Shown: piece after piece, positions 8,135 to 16,022 of the stretch
Layout of the letters: each line of letters begins with the position of its first letter
Numbering within the stretch: the stretch's first letter is position 1
Source: an uncultured Flavobacteriales bacterium
Lineage (GTDB): Bacteria; Bacteroidota; Bacteroidia; Flavobacteriales; Weeksellaceae
Assembly: GCA_937973555.1 (NCBI GenBank)
Contig: CALJKL010000006.1
Coordinates: 1 to 30,120 of the forward strand
Length of the DNA stretch: 30,120 bases
Direction of reading: 5' to 3'
Notes under the pieces: generated by a model
The model's database searches: none
Told to the model about the DNA's origin: nothing
Seen by the model: the letters and a program-made list of their open reading frames with translations, nothing else
Program-made: the position numbers and the translations under genes

Positions 8135-9073
8135 CTAATCCTTTATTTCTATCTTAATTTTGCCATCCAGTTTATCATCAGAATACATGATAAGCGGAGT
8201 ATTTTTTACAAGAATTTTGTTCCAGAAATGTTTTCCTGCAAATCTGCTTTCCAGCACTTCTGCTTCTTGTCCGTTTTCCTGAAGTGTCACTTTATGAGGG
8301 AAGAAATAGTTTTTAGAAATTCCTAAATCTACTTTTTGCTCATCAGAAACGGTATTTACTTCACCCAAAAGTTTCGCTACATAAGCATTGTAAGGGTTAT
8401 TGAAAGTTTCTTCGGCAGAATCATCCTGTATCAAACGGCCTTCTTGGAGAACAATAATTTGGTCTACCCATGGAAGTACTTCCTGAATTTCGTGGGTAGA
8501 AATAATCACCGAAAGATCGTGTTCTTTAGCATAACTAAAGAGTCTTTCTCTGAGTTCCATTTTTCTGGAGTAATCTAGATTGCTGAAGGGCTCATCCAGA
8601 AGCAGTAACTTAGGCATAATGGCCAATGCCCTTGCTATGGCAACACGTTGCTGCTGACCACCACTCAAGTTTTTAGGTAAAACATTGGCATAATCTTCCA
8701 AGGCTACCACTTTTAGGAGCTCAGCTATTTTTTCTTGTTTTTCAGCAAGATTGGTGTTCGAAATAAATTTCCCGATGTTTTCTGTTACCGTGAGATAAGG
8801 CATCAAATCATAATGCTGGGAAACGAGTTTCATGCTTTTTTCTCCCGGTACAATATTGGCCTTGGGGCCAAAAATTCTTTCATCTTCTAAGTAGATTTCT
8901 CCACTTTGCCAGTCTATAAGGCCGTAGATGATATTGAGAAGGGTAGATTTTCCGCATCCGCTTTCTCCCGCCAAAGCAATAATTTTGCCCTTATCTACAG
9001 AAATATTAATATTTCTGAACAGAAGATTAGCAGAAGAATAACCAAAGTATAAGTTTCTTACATTCAAAAGCAT
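8135..9073 (-). CDS. ABC transporter ATP-binding protein, orphan
   Basis: An ATPase subunit of an importer-type ABC system, 312 residues from the ATG at 9073. A TTG two codons earlier is possible but unneeded. It has Walker A GESGCGKST (36-44), signature LSGGQQQR (136-143), Walker B KLLLLDEPFSNLD (155-167) and the switch His of STHE (H194). Residues from about 235 onward form a short TOBE-like tail, which places it near the Fe3+/polyamine/FbpC-like group and not the LolD/FtsE group, which lack such a tail. No permease or binding protein lies beside it, so its substrate is unknown. It is divergent from the YceI lipoprotein gene. Confidence 0.85.
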   Translation of the reverse strand: MLLNVRNLYFGYSSANLLFRNINISVDKGKIIALAGESGCGKSTLLNIIYGLIDWQSGEIYLEDERIFGPKANIVPGEKSMKLVSQHYDLMPYLTVTENIGKFISNTNLAEKQEKIAELLKVVALEDYANVLPKNLSGGQQQRVAIARALAIMPKLLLLDEPFSNLDYSRKMELRERLFSYAKEHDLSVIISTHEIQEVLPWVDQIIVLQEGRLIQDDSAEETFNNPYNAYVAKLLGEVNTVSDEQKVDLGISKNYFFPHKVTLQENGQEAEVLESRFAGKHFWNKILVKNTPLIMYSDDKLDGKIKIEIKD

Positions 9074-9124
9074 ACACAAAAGTAAGCATAAAAAAGAATT
9101 TATAAAAATTTGCTTTGATTTTCT

Positions 9125-9132
9125 TAATTTTG
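9125..9132 (+). promoter_or_regulatory. Probable -7 box of the YceI lipoprotein gene
   Basis: TAATTTTG fits TAnnTTTG and lies 42 bases before the ATG. No proper -33 TTG was found. Confidence 0.3.
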
Positions 9133-9174
9133 TAATAGAAAAACTAATATTAACCCTTTAATAAAAGTATTTTT

Positions 9175-9828
9175 ATGAAAAAGAATTTATTCAAAATATT
9201 GGCAGTTTTTGGACTTGCGGTCTTCATGATTTCTTGTTCAAAGGATAAAGATAAGAGTAGTGAGGATAATCAGGCTCATACCCAAGCAGATGGTGTACCT
9301 TATACCCTGGATTTGGCCAATAGCAGACTAGAGTGGAAGGGGTATAAAGTAGTGAAGACCGACCAGACGACCCATTTCGGGACTATAAATTTTAAGGATG
9401 GACTGCTTACGGTAAAAGATGGTAAACTTCAATCCGGGAAATTTATAGCTGATGTCAATTCTCTTAAAAATGTTGACTTGGAAGGGGATAAAGAAATGAA
9501 AACTAAGCTAGAAGAACATCTTAAAAGTGCTGATTTCTTTGATGTGAAAAAAAATCCTACCGCGTCTTATGAAATCACCAAAATTACCGAAGCCCCCAAA
9601 GGGGATTACAATACTCTTCTGGATGGAAATCTTACAATAAAGGGAATTACAAAGCCTATACAGTTTAAGGCTAATGTTATTGCAGAAAACGCTACGGTAA
9701 TTATTGCTACAGAGCCTACAGAGATTAATAGGAAAGATTTTGGTTTGAATTTTGAAATGCCTTTAGAAAACGGAATTTTGAATAATAATATAACCTTGCA
9801 GGTTTCAATAAAAGCTCACAAAAGATAA
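9175..9828 (+). CDS. YceI-family lipoprotein
   Basis: A 217-residue secreted lipoprotein. The signal peptide MKKNLFKILAVFGLAVFMIS is followed by C21 in a lipobox (FMISC), then a charged, low-complexity linker (SKDKDKSSEDN). From about residue 40 it is a YceI lipocalin-like domain: LDLANSRLEWKGYKV, FGTINFKDGLL, HLKSADFFDVKKNPTASYE, DGNLTIKGITKPIQF and INRKDFGLNF are family blocks. YceI domains bind long isoprenoids or similar amphiphiles in a hydrophobic pocket; the ligand here is unknown. It likely sits in a membrane leaflet facing the periplasm. It is a stand-alone gene with its own terminator. Confidence 0.9.
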   Translation: MKKNLFKILAVFGLAVFMISCSKDKDKSSEDNQAHTQADGVPYTLDLANSRLEWKGYKVVKTDQTTHFGTINFKDGLLTVKDGKLQSGKFIADVNSLKNVDLEGDKEMKTKLEEHLKSADFFDVKKNPTASYEITKITEAPKGDYNTLLDGNLTIKGITKPIQFKANVIAENATVIIATEPTEINRKDFGLNFEMPLENGILNNNITLQVSIKAHKR

Positions 9829-9851
9829 AAGGTAAGTTTATAATAATATCA

Positions 9852-9890
9852 AAATATCTGCTCAGCAATGGGCAGATATTTATTTTTAAT
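9852..9890 (+). terminator. Rho-independent terminator after YceI gene
   Basis: AAATATCTGC pairs with GCAGATATTT (10 bp) around a 10-base loop, followed by a T-rich stretch (TATTTTTAATTT). It lies 23 bases past the stop codon and before pheS. Confidence 0.65.
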
Positions 9891-9934
9891 TTGTCTTTTG
9901 TTGGGTTTAACGCCCTTTAAAATTTAAATTTTTG

Positions 9935-9942
9935 TATTTTTG
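9935..9942 (+). promoter_or_regulatory. Probable -7 box of pheS
   Basis: TATTTTTG fits TAnnTTTG and ends 17 bases before the pheS ATG. No TTG at the proper -33 distance. Confidence 0.35.
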
Positions 9943-9959
9943 CACATCAATTATAGAAC

Positions 9960-10970
9960 ATGTTAGACAGAATTGAGGAATTATTGGTTGAAGTAAATTC
10001 ATTTCAATCTCAAAACAAAGACGAAATAGAACAGTTTCGTATCAAGTTCAATGGGAAAAAAGGAATTCTGAACGATTTTTTTGAAAAATTCAAAGAAGTT
10101 CCCAACGAACAGAAAAAAGATTTCGGACAAAAAATAAACACGCTGAAACAAGCGGTTAACAATAAGTTGGATGAACTGAAAGAGGCTTCTTCTAGCAATA
10201 TTATTCTTGAAAAAGAAGACCTTACGAAGCCTGCTTTTCCTTTGGAATTGGGTTCTCGTCATCCTATAAATTTGGTGAAGCAAAGAATTATTGAAATCTT
10301 CAAATCTATCGGTTTTGCTGTAGCAGACGGTCCGGAAATAGAAGACGACTGGCATAATTTTACCGCGCTTAATCTTCCAGAATATCATCCGGCAAGAGAT
10401 ATGCAGGATACTTTCTTCATTGAGCAGAATCCTGATGTGCTTCTTAGAACGCATACTTCTTCCGTACAAATCCGTTATATGGAAGAAAACGAGCCACCGA
10501 TGAGAATTTTGGCACCGGGAAGGGTGTTCAGAAATGAAGCGGTTTCCTCCCGTTCTCACTGTATTTTCCATCAGATTGAAGGATTGTATATTGACGAAAA
10601 TGTAAGCTTTGCAGATCTTAAGCAGACCATTCAGTTTTTTACAACAGAGCTTTTCGGGAAATCAAAAATCAGGATGAGACCTTCTTATTTCCCTTTTACT
10701 GAGCCAAGTGCAGAGGTAGACGTATACTGGGGGCTGAATTCTGAAACAGATTACAGAATTACCAAAGGGACTGGCTGGTTAGAAATTATGGGTTGCGGAA
10801 TGGTAGACCCTGCCGTTTTGAAAAACGTAAACATAGATCCTGATAAATACAGTGGATATGCCTTCGGGATGGGGATAGAAAGAATAGTAATGCTGCTGTA
10901 CCAGATGAGTGATATTAGAATGTTCTTCGAAAATGACAAACGTATGCTTCAGCAATTTGGGCATCTTTAA
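9960..10970 (+). CDS. pheS: Phenylalanyl-tRNA synthetase alpha subunit
   Basis: The catalytic subunit of the alpha2-beta2 PheRS that charges tRNA-Phe. The protein has 336 residues, normal for the family. Residues 1-90 form the Lys/Glu-rich coiled-coil arm that contacts tRNA. Class II motifs follow: motif 1 region DGPEIEDDWHNFTALN, motif 2 around residue 190 (FRNEAVSSRSHCIFHQIEG), and motif 3 around 300-315 (GYAFGMGIERIVMLLY). The pheT partner is not adjacent, which is common in Bacteroidota. The gene ends in a strong terminator shared with the convergent DUF5916 gene. Confidence 0.97.
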   Translation: MLDRIEELLVEVNSFQSQNKDEIEQFRIKFNGKKGILNDFFEKFKEVPNEQKKDFGQKINTLKQAVNNKLDELKEASSSNIILEKEDLTKPAFPLELGSRHPINLVKQRIIEIFKSIGFAVADGPEIEDDWHNFTALNLPEYHPARDMQDTFFIEQNPDVLLRTHTSSVQIRYMEENEPPMRILAPGRVFRNEAVSSRSHCIFHQIEGLYIDENVSFADLKQTIQFFTTELFGKSKIRMRPSYFPFTEPSAEVDVYWGLNSETDYRITKGTGWLEIMGCGMVDPAVLKNVNIDPDKYSGYAFGMGIERIVMLLYQMSDIRMFFENDKRMLQQFGHL

Positions 10971-10994
10971 AAAGAATTTAAAAACAAACCATTA

Positions 10995-11025
10995 AAAAAG
11001 CGTTCAAATTATTTGAACGCTTTTT
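10995..11025. terminator. Bidirectional terminator between pheS and the DUF5916 gene
   Basis: An almost perfect 15-bp inverted repeat (AAAAAGCGTTCAAAT and its complement) whose outer arms are A-run and T-run, so it can terminate both converging transcripts. Confidence 0.85.
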
Positions 11026-11033
11026 GTTTTTAT

Positions 11034-13457
11034 CTAATTTTTCTTCATCCAGTTTTTGGCCCTGTTGTAGTCTAAAAAATATGTGATTCTAAGCGAAACG
11101 ATATTGGCTGTAGGTTCACTGAAAAGCCTGTCTATATTGTCTTTGTAATTTAACCCAGAAATTGGTAAACTATTGCTTACGGCATTTCGGTACATCAAAG
11201 TCAATTGAGAGCCTGGGGCAAACCACCAGCTGTATCTCAAATCCAGATTCCAAGTGTTGAAGGTGGTGTCATTACTTTTAAAAGTAGGATTGTGGATAAG
11301 GCTTCCGTCATTCTGAAGGGTATAAAACTGCTGAAAGGCTACATCAGAAAAATAATGTCTGAAAGCCAGATTAATCATCATTTTGTCATTAAAAGTATAT
11401 TGCGAGGTGAGAGAGTTTACGATACTTCTTACGTCTCTTTGTCCCATAAAAATATCTCCGGTAGTACTGTCTTTTCCGGCATATCCTACATTGTTGTTGT
11501 TTCTTTCATAATTAGAATCCAGCGAAATGGAGAAGTGATCAGAGAATCTGTATTTGGTTATCAATTCTAAATTATATCCCTGTCTGGCTTTTTCGTTAAA
11601 AAAGGTTTGACGGCCAAACAGATTGTAATAGAATTTTTTTCTGGAATCAGATTCATACCAAAGCCAATAGGTAAATTCTACAGGCTTATTAAGATGTCTG
11701 CCAAAGGTCCGTGGTTCATAAATATCCTTTTCTCCGAATGGTGTGGTGTAAAAACCGGCACCATAAGACTGAAACTTCTTATTGGTAATGTTAAAATTGG
11801 TATTGATGTTGAAACGGTAGAAAAGTTCGGGTTCTATTCTTCTTTTATGATTAACGTTTATCTGAAGATTTAAGTTGTTGATATTTCCTTTTGGCTGAAG
11901 ATATCTATAGCTGTAGTTGTTATAAACAGCATAATAGTTGGTAGGGCCAGTATATCCCAAATCATCTGCATTGTAGTTTTTGTCTACATAATCAAATGTA
12001 GTTCCGTATCTGTTTTTTCCGGATGTTTTGTTGATGCCTCCCCAAGTGTTTAGTCCAAATTTAGAATTGTCCTCGAAAATCATACTTCCTTTAACGCCAC
12101 CACTTACTTTATAGGTGTTTTTCTTGTTACTGATGTCATATAAAAATGCAGAAACATTGGCATCTCTGAAATTGCCGCTTCTGGTGGTATTGGTGTTTAC
12201 GAAACTTACAGAAGAATTATCTCTGAATCTTTGATCTAATACAAAAACATTATAATTCGCAAGTGGTTCAATCAGTTCTTTTCTTATTTCTCCGGTAGTA
12301 TTATTGAGAATAGTAGCGTATGTCTTTTCAGTAATTCCATTGAAGAAGCCTATACCCAGACCCTTGCTGGTTCTTCCTGAGATTTTGGTGGCATTCAGTA
12401 ATTTTACTTTTGAAGGATTTTCGATAATTGTTTCATTATCGGCTATATTAGGGTAGAGCGAAGGTGAGCCGCCTATTCTTCGGGAATAAAAAAGATCTCC
12501 TTTGCTGAAAAGTTCTGTTCCTTCTGTGAAAAATGAACGCTGTTCCTGATACTGTTGTTCAAACGGAGATAAATTGAGAATGGTAGAATCAAAATTGGTT
12601 TGCCCAAAATCTGGAATGAGTGTAGTGTCTAAGGTAAAAGCATCATTGATGCCGTATTTCACATCCATTCCGCCATTAATATTATTTGTGGTTTTCCCAT
12701 TAAAATTATTAATGTAAGTGGAAAAATAAGGCAAGAATGAAAGCCTTACCGGCGGTTTTATCTTCTCTACATTCTGAAGTGTTCCGTCATAGAGAAGATA
12801 AGTTCCTTTTTTATTATCTACGTGATTCCAGGTAATGTTCTGGTTGGTTTTTTGAATCGCTCTTATAAAGTTGATGCCCCAAGTCTGAACATCTTTTTTA
12901 GAAAATCTGAGTTCAGAATAAGGGATTTTTATTTCTGCACACCATCCATTATCATTTATTTTTACAGCGGAATACCAAACGGCATTCCATGTGAAATCAT
13001 CATTAGAGTTAGAAGCAATTTTAGCATCCACCTGCACTCCAGATGCCTGCAATATAAAAAGTACCGCCTGCTGCTTATCATTATATCCATTGATGGTAAC
13101 GCCTACTACATCGTCTGTACCTATATTGTCTCTTTCGGTAAGCTCTTTGGCTATGTTTTCCGGATGTGGATCATGCATTTCCATACCGAAATAGATTCCG
13201 GTATCGTCATATAATACTTTTACAAAAGTTTTATAATCTGCTGGTTCAGGTTTTCCATTTTGTGGATTTCTTTCTATGAAATCCTTTGCAATAGGGGCGT
13301 TTTTCCAAACCTCATCATCCAGAATTCCGTCAATCTTGGGGGATTTTTCAATTCTTAAGGCAAAAATCTCTTTTCTTTTGATGTTTTCGGTATCGGGTGC
13401 CTGTGCAGAATATAAAATTGGAATAATGAATAAAATGAATAAGATGCGGATCCTCAT
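11034..13457 (-). CDS. DUF5916 outer-membrane protein with CBM9-like N-terminal domain
   Basis: An 807-residue exported protein. A signal peptide (MRIRILFILFIIPILYSAQA) comes first. Residues about 30-230 form a carbohydrate-binding-module-9-like beta-sandwich (KIDGILDDEVWKNAP, GIYFGMEMHD, WCAEIKIPYSELRF). The rest is the DUF5916 region, with alternating aromatic/polar strands typical of an outer-membrane beta-barrel and RSFFTEGTELFSKGDLFYSRRIGG as a family block. Function is unknown; members are widespread in Flavobacteriia. No SusC/SusD pair is nearby, so glycan binding is only a possibility. The DUF3108 gene lies 108 bases upstream on the same strand. Confidence 0.85.
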   Translation of the reverse strand: MRIRILFILFIIPILYSAQAPDTENIKRKEIFALRIEKSPKIDGILDDEVWKNAPIAKDFIERNPQNGKPEPADYKTFVKVLYDDTGIYFGMEMHDPHPENIAKELTERDNIGTDDVVGVTINGYNDKQQAVLFILQASGVQVDAKIASNSNDDFTWNAVWYSAVKINDNGWCAEIKIPYSELRFSKKDVQTWGINFIRAIQKTNQNITWNHVDNKKGTYLLYDGTLQNVEKIKPPVRLSFLPYFSTYINNFNGKTTNNINGGMDVKYGINDAFTLDTTLIPDFGQTNFDSTILNLSPFEQQYQEQRSFFTEGTELFSKGDLFYSRRIGGSPSLYPNIADNETIIENPSKVKLLNATKISGRTSKGLGIGFFNGITEKTYATILNNTTGEIRKELIEPLANYNVFVLDQRFRDNSSVSFVNTNTTRSGNFRDANVSAFLYDISNKKNTYKVSGGVKGSMIFEDNSKFGLNTWGGINKTSGKNRYGTTFDYVDKNYNADDLGYTGPTNYYAVYNNYSYRYLQPKGNINNLNLQINVNHKRRIEPELFYRFNINTNFNITNKKFQSYGAGFYTTPFGEKDIYEPRTFGRHLNKPVEFTYWLWYESDSRKKFYYNLFGRQTFFNEKARQGYNLELITKYRFSDHFSISLDSNYERNNNNVGYAGKDSTTGDIFMGQRDVRSIVNSLTSQYTFNDKMMINLAFRHYFSDVAFQQFYTLQNDGSLIHNPTFKSNDTTFNTWNLDLRYSWWFAPGSQLTLMYRNAVSNSLPISGLNYKDNIDRLFSEPTANIVSLRITYFLDYNRAKNWMKKN

Positions 13458-13565
13458 ATAATAATTTATAAATTAGTTGAAAAAATATCCAGATTGTTTC
13501 AGGTAAGACAACTATTATTTGTATTTTATTACATGAAGTATTTTTTTGAATATGGTTTCAGAGAT

Positions 13566-14330
13566 TTATTTTGAGAAATTCAATGGGAATTTTATATTAT
13601 TATAGTCATCTAAACTTGCTTTAAGAGATCCTACTAAAAGCTCTGCCTTCATTTCTATAGGGATATGGTTTTCATCATTGGTGACCCACATGGTTACTCC
13701 TTCCTGAGATTTGAAAATTCTTCCACTCATTACATAAGGTATAATTTTAAGGCAAGAGATGTTCCCAAATTTTGTGGATTTATTTTCAATGTTGGTAACT
13801 TTTAGCATAAAAGGATAAGACTCATCATCTATCCAGACATTTATTTTTATAGAACTTCCTACTTTAAATTTAGAATTATCAAGACTCCTGAGATAATAAA
13901 ATGAGGAAATCATATCTTGGATGCCTTTCAAGGTTTTAAAGTTTTTAGAAGTTTGGTCTAGCTTATTGGTGAGCGTAAGCGATTGGTTGTCATGGTTGAA
14001 TTCTGTCTCGAAATGTCTTCTGTACCCTCCTTCAGAAACATTTCTTACATAATAGCTTGGCAGGCCTGTAGCAATATTGATGTAACTTTCGTATACATCG
14101 TCTACTTTGAAAAACATTCTTACTGCTCCTGTGCTTCTGCCTACGCCGGTTACTCTGTAATGGGGTTTCCCCTTATAGGTGATTTGGCTGTTGGTAAGGG
14201 TAGCTGTGCCGGCATTAAGAAAGCCATAATGCAGCCTGTAAATAAGTTTTTCTCCATTCTTAATGTTGTCTAATTGTGAAAACACTAAAAATGGAATAAA
14301 AAGTAAAAATATATGGATCAGTTTTTTCAT
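13566..14330 (-). CDS. DUF3108 family exported protein
   Basis: A 254-residue protein with a signal peptide (MKKLIHIFLLFIPFLVFSQ) and a DUF3108 body. Visible family features are NGEKLIYRLHYGFLNAGTA after the signal, the central RRHFETEFNHD block, and the late VTMWVTNDENHIPIEMKAEL strand near the end. DUF3108 domains resemble LolA/LolB-type envelope half-barrels, suggesting an envelope or lipid-associated role, but no activity is established. The 256-base gap upstream, shared with the divergent FNR gene, contains a 12-base palindrome and the FNR -7 box. The 108-base gap downstream, 13458-13565, shows no clear terminator, so read-through into the DUF5916 gene is possible. Confidence 0.8.
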   Translation of the reverse strand: MKKLIHIFLLFIPFLVFSQLDNIKNGEKLIYRLHYGFLNAGTATLTNSQITYKGKPHYRVTGVGRSTGAVRMFFKVDDVYESYINIATGLPSYYVRNVSEGGYRRHFETEFNHDNQSLTLTNKLDQTSKNFKTLKGIQDMISSFYYLRSLDNSKFKVGSSIKINVWIDDESYPFMLKVTNIENKSTKFGNISCLKIIPYVMSGRIFKSQEGVTMWVTNDENHIPIEMKAELLVGSLKASLDDYNNIKFPLNFSK

Positions 14331-14479
14331 AAGTGGATATTTATTTTTTCAAAGGTCATATATAATCTCCTATTTGGTGTTTTTTATTTTAAAATTAACC
14401 ATGGCGATTTCATGAATAAAATTTGGTTTTATATCCCGCAAATTTTTTGCCAAAGATAAGGATTTAGAAAAACAGAAAT

Positions 14480-14491
14480 TGACAATTGTCA
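14480..14491. promoter_or_regulatory. 12-base perfect palindrome, candidate operator
   Basis: TGACAATTGTCA is a perfect palindrome 34 bases upstream of the FNR -7 box, in the gap between divergent genes. A second short palindrome, TAACGTTA (14509-14516), lies between it and the -7 box. Either could bind a dimeric regulator; the factor is unknown. Confidence 0.3.
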
Positions 14492-14524
14492 TAAAAGTAA
14501 CACAGCCGTAACGTTAAAAATCTT

Positions 14525-14532
14525 TATATTTG
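14525..14532 (+). promoter_or_regulatory. Probable -7 box of the FNR-ferredoxin operon
   Basis: TATATTTG fits TAnnTTTG, 54 bases before the FNR start. No -33 TTG is present at the normal distance, which would fit a promoter needing an activator. Confidence 0.4.
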
Positions 14533-14586
14533 CACAATATGAAAAGTTTTTATCGTAATAGTTTACAATAAAAATAAAATTACTTA

Positions 14587-15639
14587 ATGATTACAACAGA
14601 TTTATTAATTATCGGAGCCGGACCAACCGGTCTTTTTGCTGTTTTTGAGGCAGGTTTGCTAAAAATAAAATGTCATATTATTGATGCACTTCCGCAACCT
14701 GGCGGTCAACTTGCTGAACTATATCCCAAAAAACCAATTTTTGATATTCCAGGCTATCCTTCTGTTTTGGCAGGAGAGCTGGTGGATAATCTCATGGAGC
14801 AGATTAAGCAGTTTGAACCTGGTTTTACACTTGGCGAAACCGCTGTTACTCTTAATAAATTAGAAGATGGTACTTTCGAAGTTATTACCAATAAAGGGAC
14901 CATACACCATGCGAAAGCCGTTGCTATTGCCGGCGGTTTGGGAACTTTTGAGCCCCGCAAACCTTTAATCGATAATATTGCTGATTTCGAAGAAAAAGGG
15001 GTGGAATATTTTGTGAAAAATCCTGAAACCTTCAGAGAAAAAAATATCGTCATTGCCGGTGGTGGAGATTCTGCCTTAGATTGGAGTATTTTCCTTTCTA
15101 ATGTAGCGAAATCGGTTACCCTTATTCACCGTAGAAATGAATTCAGAGGCGCTTTGGATTCTGTAGAAAAAGTACAGGAACTAAAAGATGCCGGAAAAAT
15201 AAAACTCATCACTCCTGCCGAAATTGTTGGCGTACAAGGAAATGGACATCTTAACGCCATTACCGTAAACCAAGAGGGGAATGTATATGATCTGGATACG
15301 GATTACTTTATTCCTTTATTTGGGTTGACCCCTAAATTGGGAGATATTGCCAACTGGGGCTTGGAAATTGAGAAAAATGCCATTAAGGTAAACAATGCCT
15401 TAGATTACCAAACCAATATTGAAGGCGTATACGCCATTGGTGATGTTAATACTTATCCAGGTAAGCTTAAACTGATTCTTTGTGGTTTCCATGAGGCTAC
15501 ATTGATGTGTCAAAGTGTTTACAACAGAATGAACCCAGGCAGAAAATATGTGTTGAAATATACAACAGTAAGTGGAGTAGATGGTTTTGACGGCACCAGA
15601 AAAGAAGCTGAAAAGCAGATTGTAAAAAAGATTGATTAG
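14587..15639 (+). CDS. Ferredoxin--NADP(+) reductase, thioredoxin-reductase-like type
   Basis: A 350-residue flavoprotein that passes electrons between NADPH and ferredoxin. The N-terminal FAD dinucleotide fold has IIGAGPTGLFAVFEAG (8-23) and the PQPGGQLAELYP block. The NADPH-binding fold has IVIAGGGDSALDWS near residues 155-168 followed by the HRR phosphate-binding motif (LIHRRNEFRG). FAD-binding AIGDVNTYPGK is near the C-terminus. It has no CxxC redox pair, which separates it from true thioredoxin reductases and fits the YumC/CT1512 FNR class. It lies 17 bases upstream of a 2Fe-2S ferredoxin gene, its likely redox partner. Confidence 0.92.
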   Translation: MITTDLLIIGAGPTGLFAVFEAGLLKIKCHIIDALPQPGGQLAELYPKKPIFDIPGYPSVLAGELVDNLMEQIKQFEPGFTLGETAVTLNKLEDGTFEVITNKGTIHHAKAVAIAGGLGTFEPRKPLIDNIADFEEKGVEYFVKNPETFREKNIVIAGGGDSALDWSIFLSNVAKSVTLIHRRNEFRGALDSVEKVQELKDAGKIKLITPAEIVGVQGNGHLNAITVNQEGNVYDLDTDYFIPLFGLTPKLGDIANWGLEIEKNAIKVNNALDYQTNIEGVYAIGDVNTYPGKLKLILCGFHEATLMCQSVYNRMNPGRKYVLKYTTVSGVDGFDGTRKEAEKQIVKKID

Positions 15640-15656
15640 AAATTTTTATAAATAAA

Positions 15657-15989
15657 ATGGCTTTAGACGTAAATATAAAAGTAACAGACAGAAACGGAGA
15701 AACGCACGAAATTGCCGCACCTACTGATATGGCCATGAACCTCATGGAAGTCATTAAACTTTATGAGTTGGCGGAAGAGGGAACAATAGGCGTTTGTGGT
15801 GGAATGGCGATGTGTGCCTCTTGTCAGGTCTATGTAAAAAGTGATACCCCGCTTCATGAAAAATCAGATGAAGAAGAGGCAATGCTTTCTGAAGCCTATA
15901 ATGTAAAAGACAACAGTAGACTGGGTTGCCAAATACACATCACAGAAGACCTGGAAGGTTTAGAAGTAGAATTGGCGCCTTATGAATAA
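15657..15989 (+). CDS. 2Fe-2S ferredoxin, adrenodoxin type
   Basis: A 110-residue electron carrier. The cluster ligands are C47, C53, C56 and C91 (CGGMAMCASC and RLGCQI), the C-x5-C-x2-C spacing of vertebrate/ISC-type ferredoxins. An acidic helix, SDEEEAMLSEA, lies between, a typical partner-docking surface. It has no Isc cluster neighbours; its only close neighbour is the FNR gene 17 bases upstream, so the pair likely forms a self-contained electron supply for an oxygenase or reductase encoded elsewhere. Confidence 0.93.
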   Translation: MALDVNIKVTDRNGETHEIAAPTDMAMNLMEVIKLYELAEEGTIGVCGGMAMCASCQVYVKSDTPLHEKSDEEEAMLSEAYNVKDNSRLGCQIHITEDLEGLEVELAPYE

Positions 15990-15997
15990 AATAATAG

Positions 15998-16022
15998 CCT
16001 CTCAATTTTGAGAGGTTTTTTT
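15998..16022 (+). terminator. Terminator after ferredoxin gene
   Basis: CCTCTCAA pairs with TTGAGAGG around a 2-base loop, followed by seven T. The T-run touches the stop codon of the convergent photolyase gene, so the two ends are packed together. Confidence 0.8.

Noticed and set aside
9999..10571. Long minus-strand open frame (190 codons) opposite pheS
   Set aside because: It lies fully antisense to a well-supported pheS, has a Phe/Arg/Lys-rich low-quality composition and shows no family motif.
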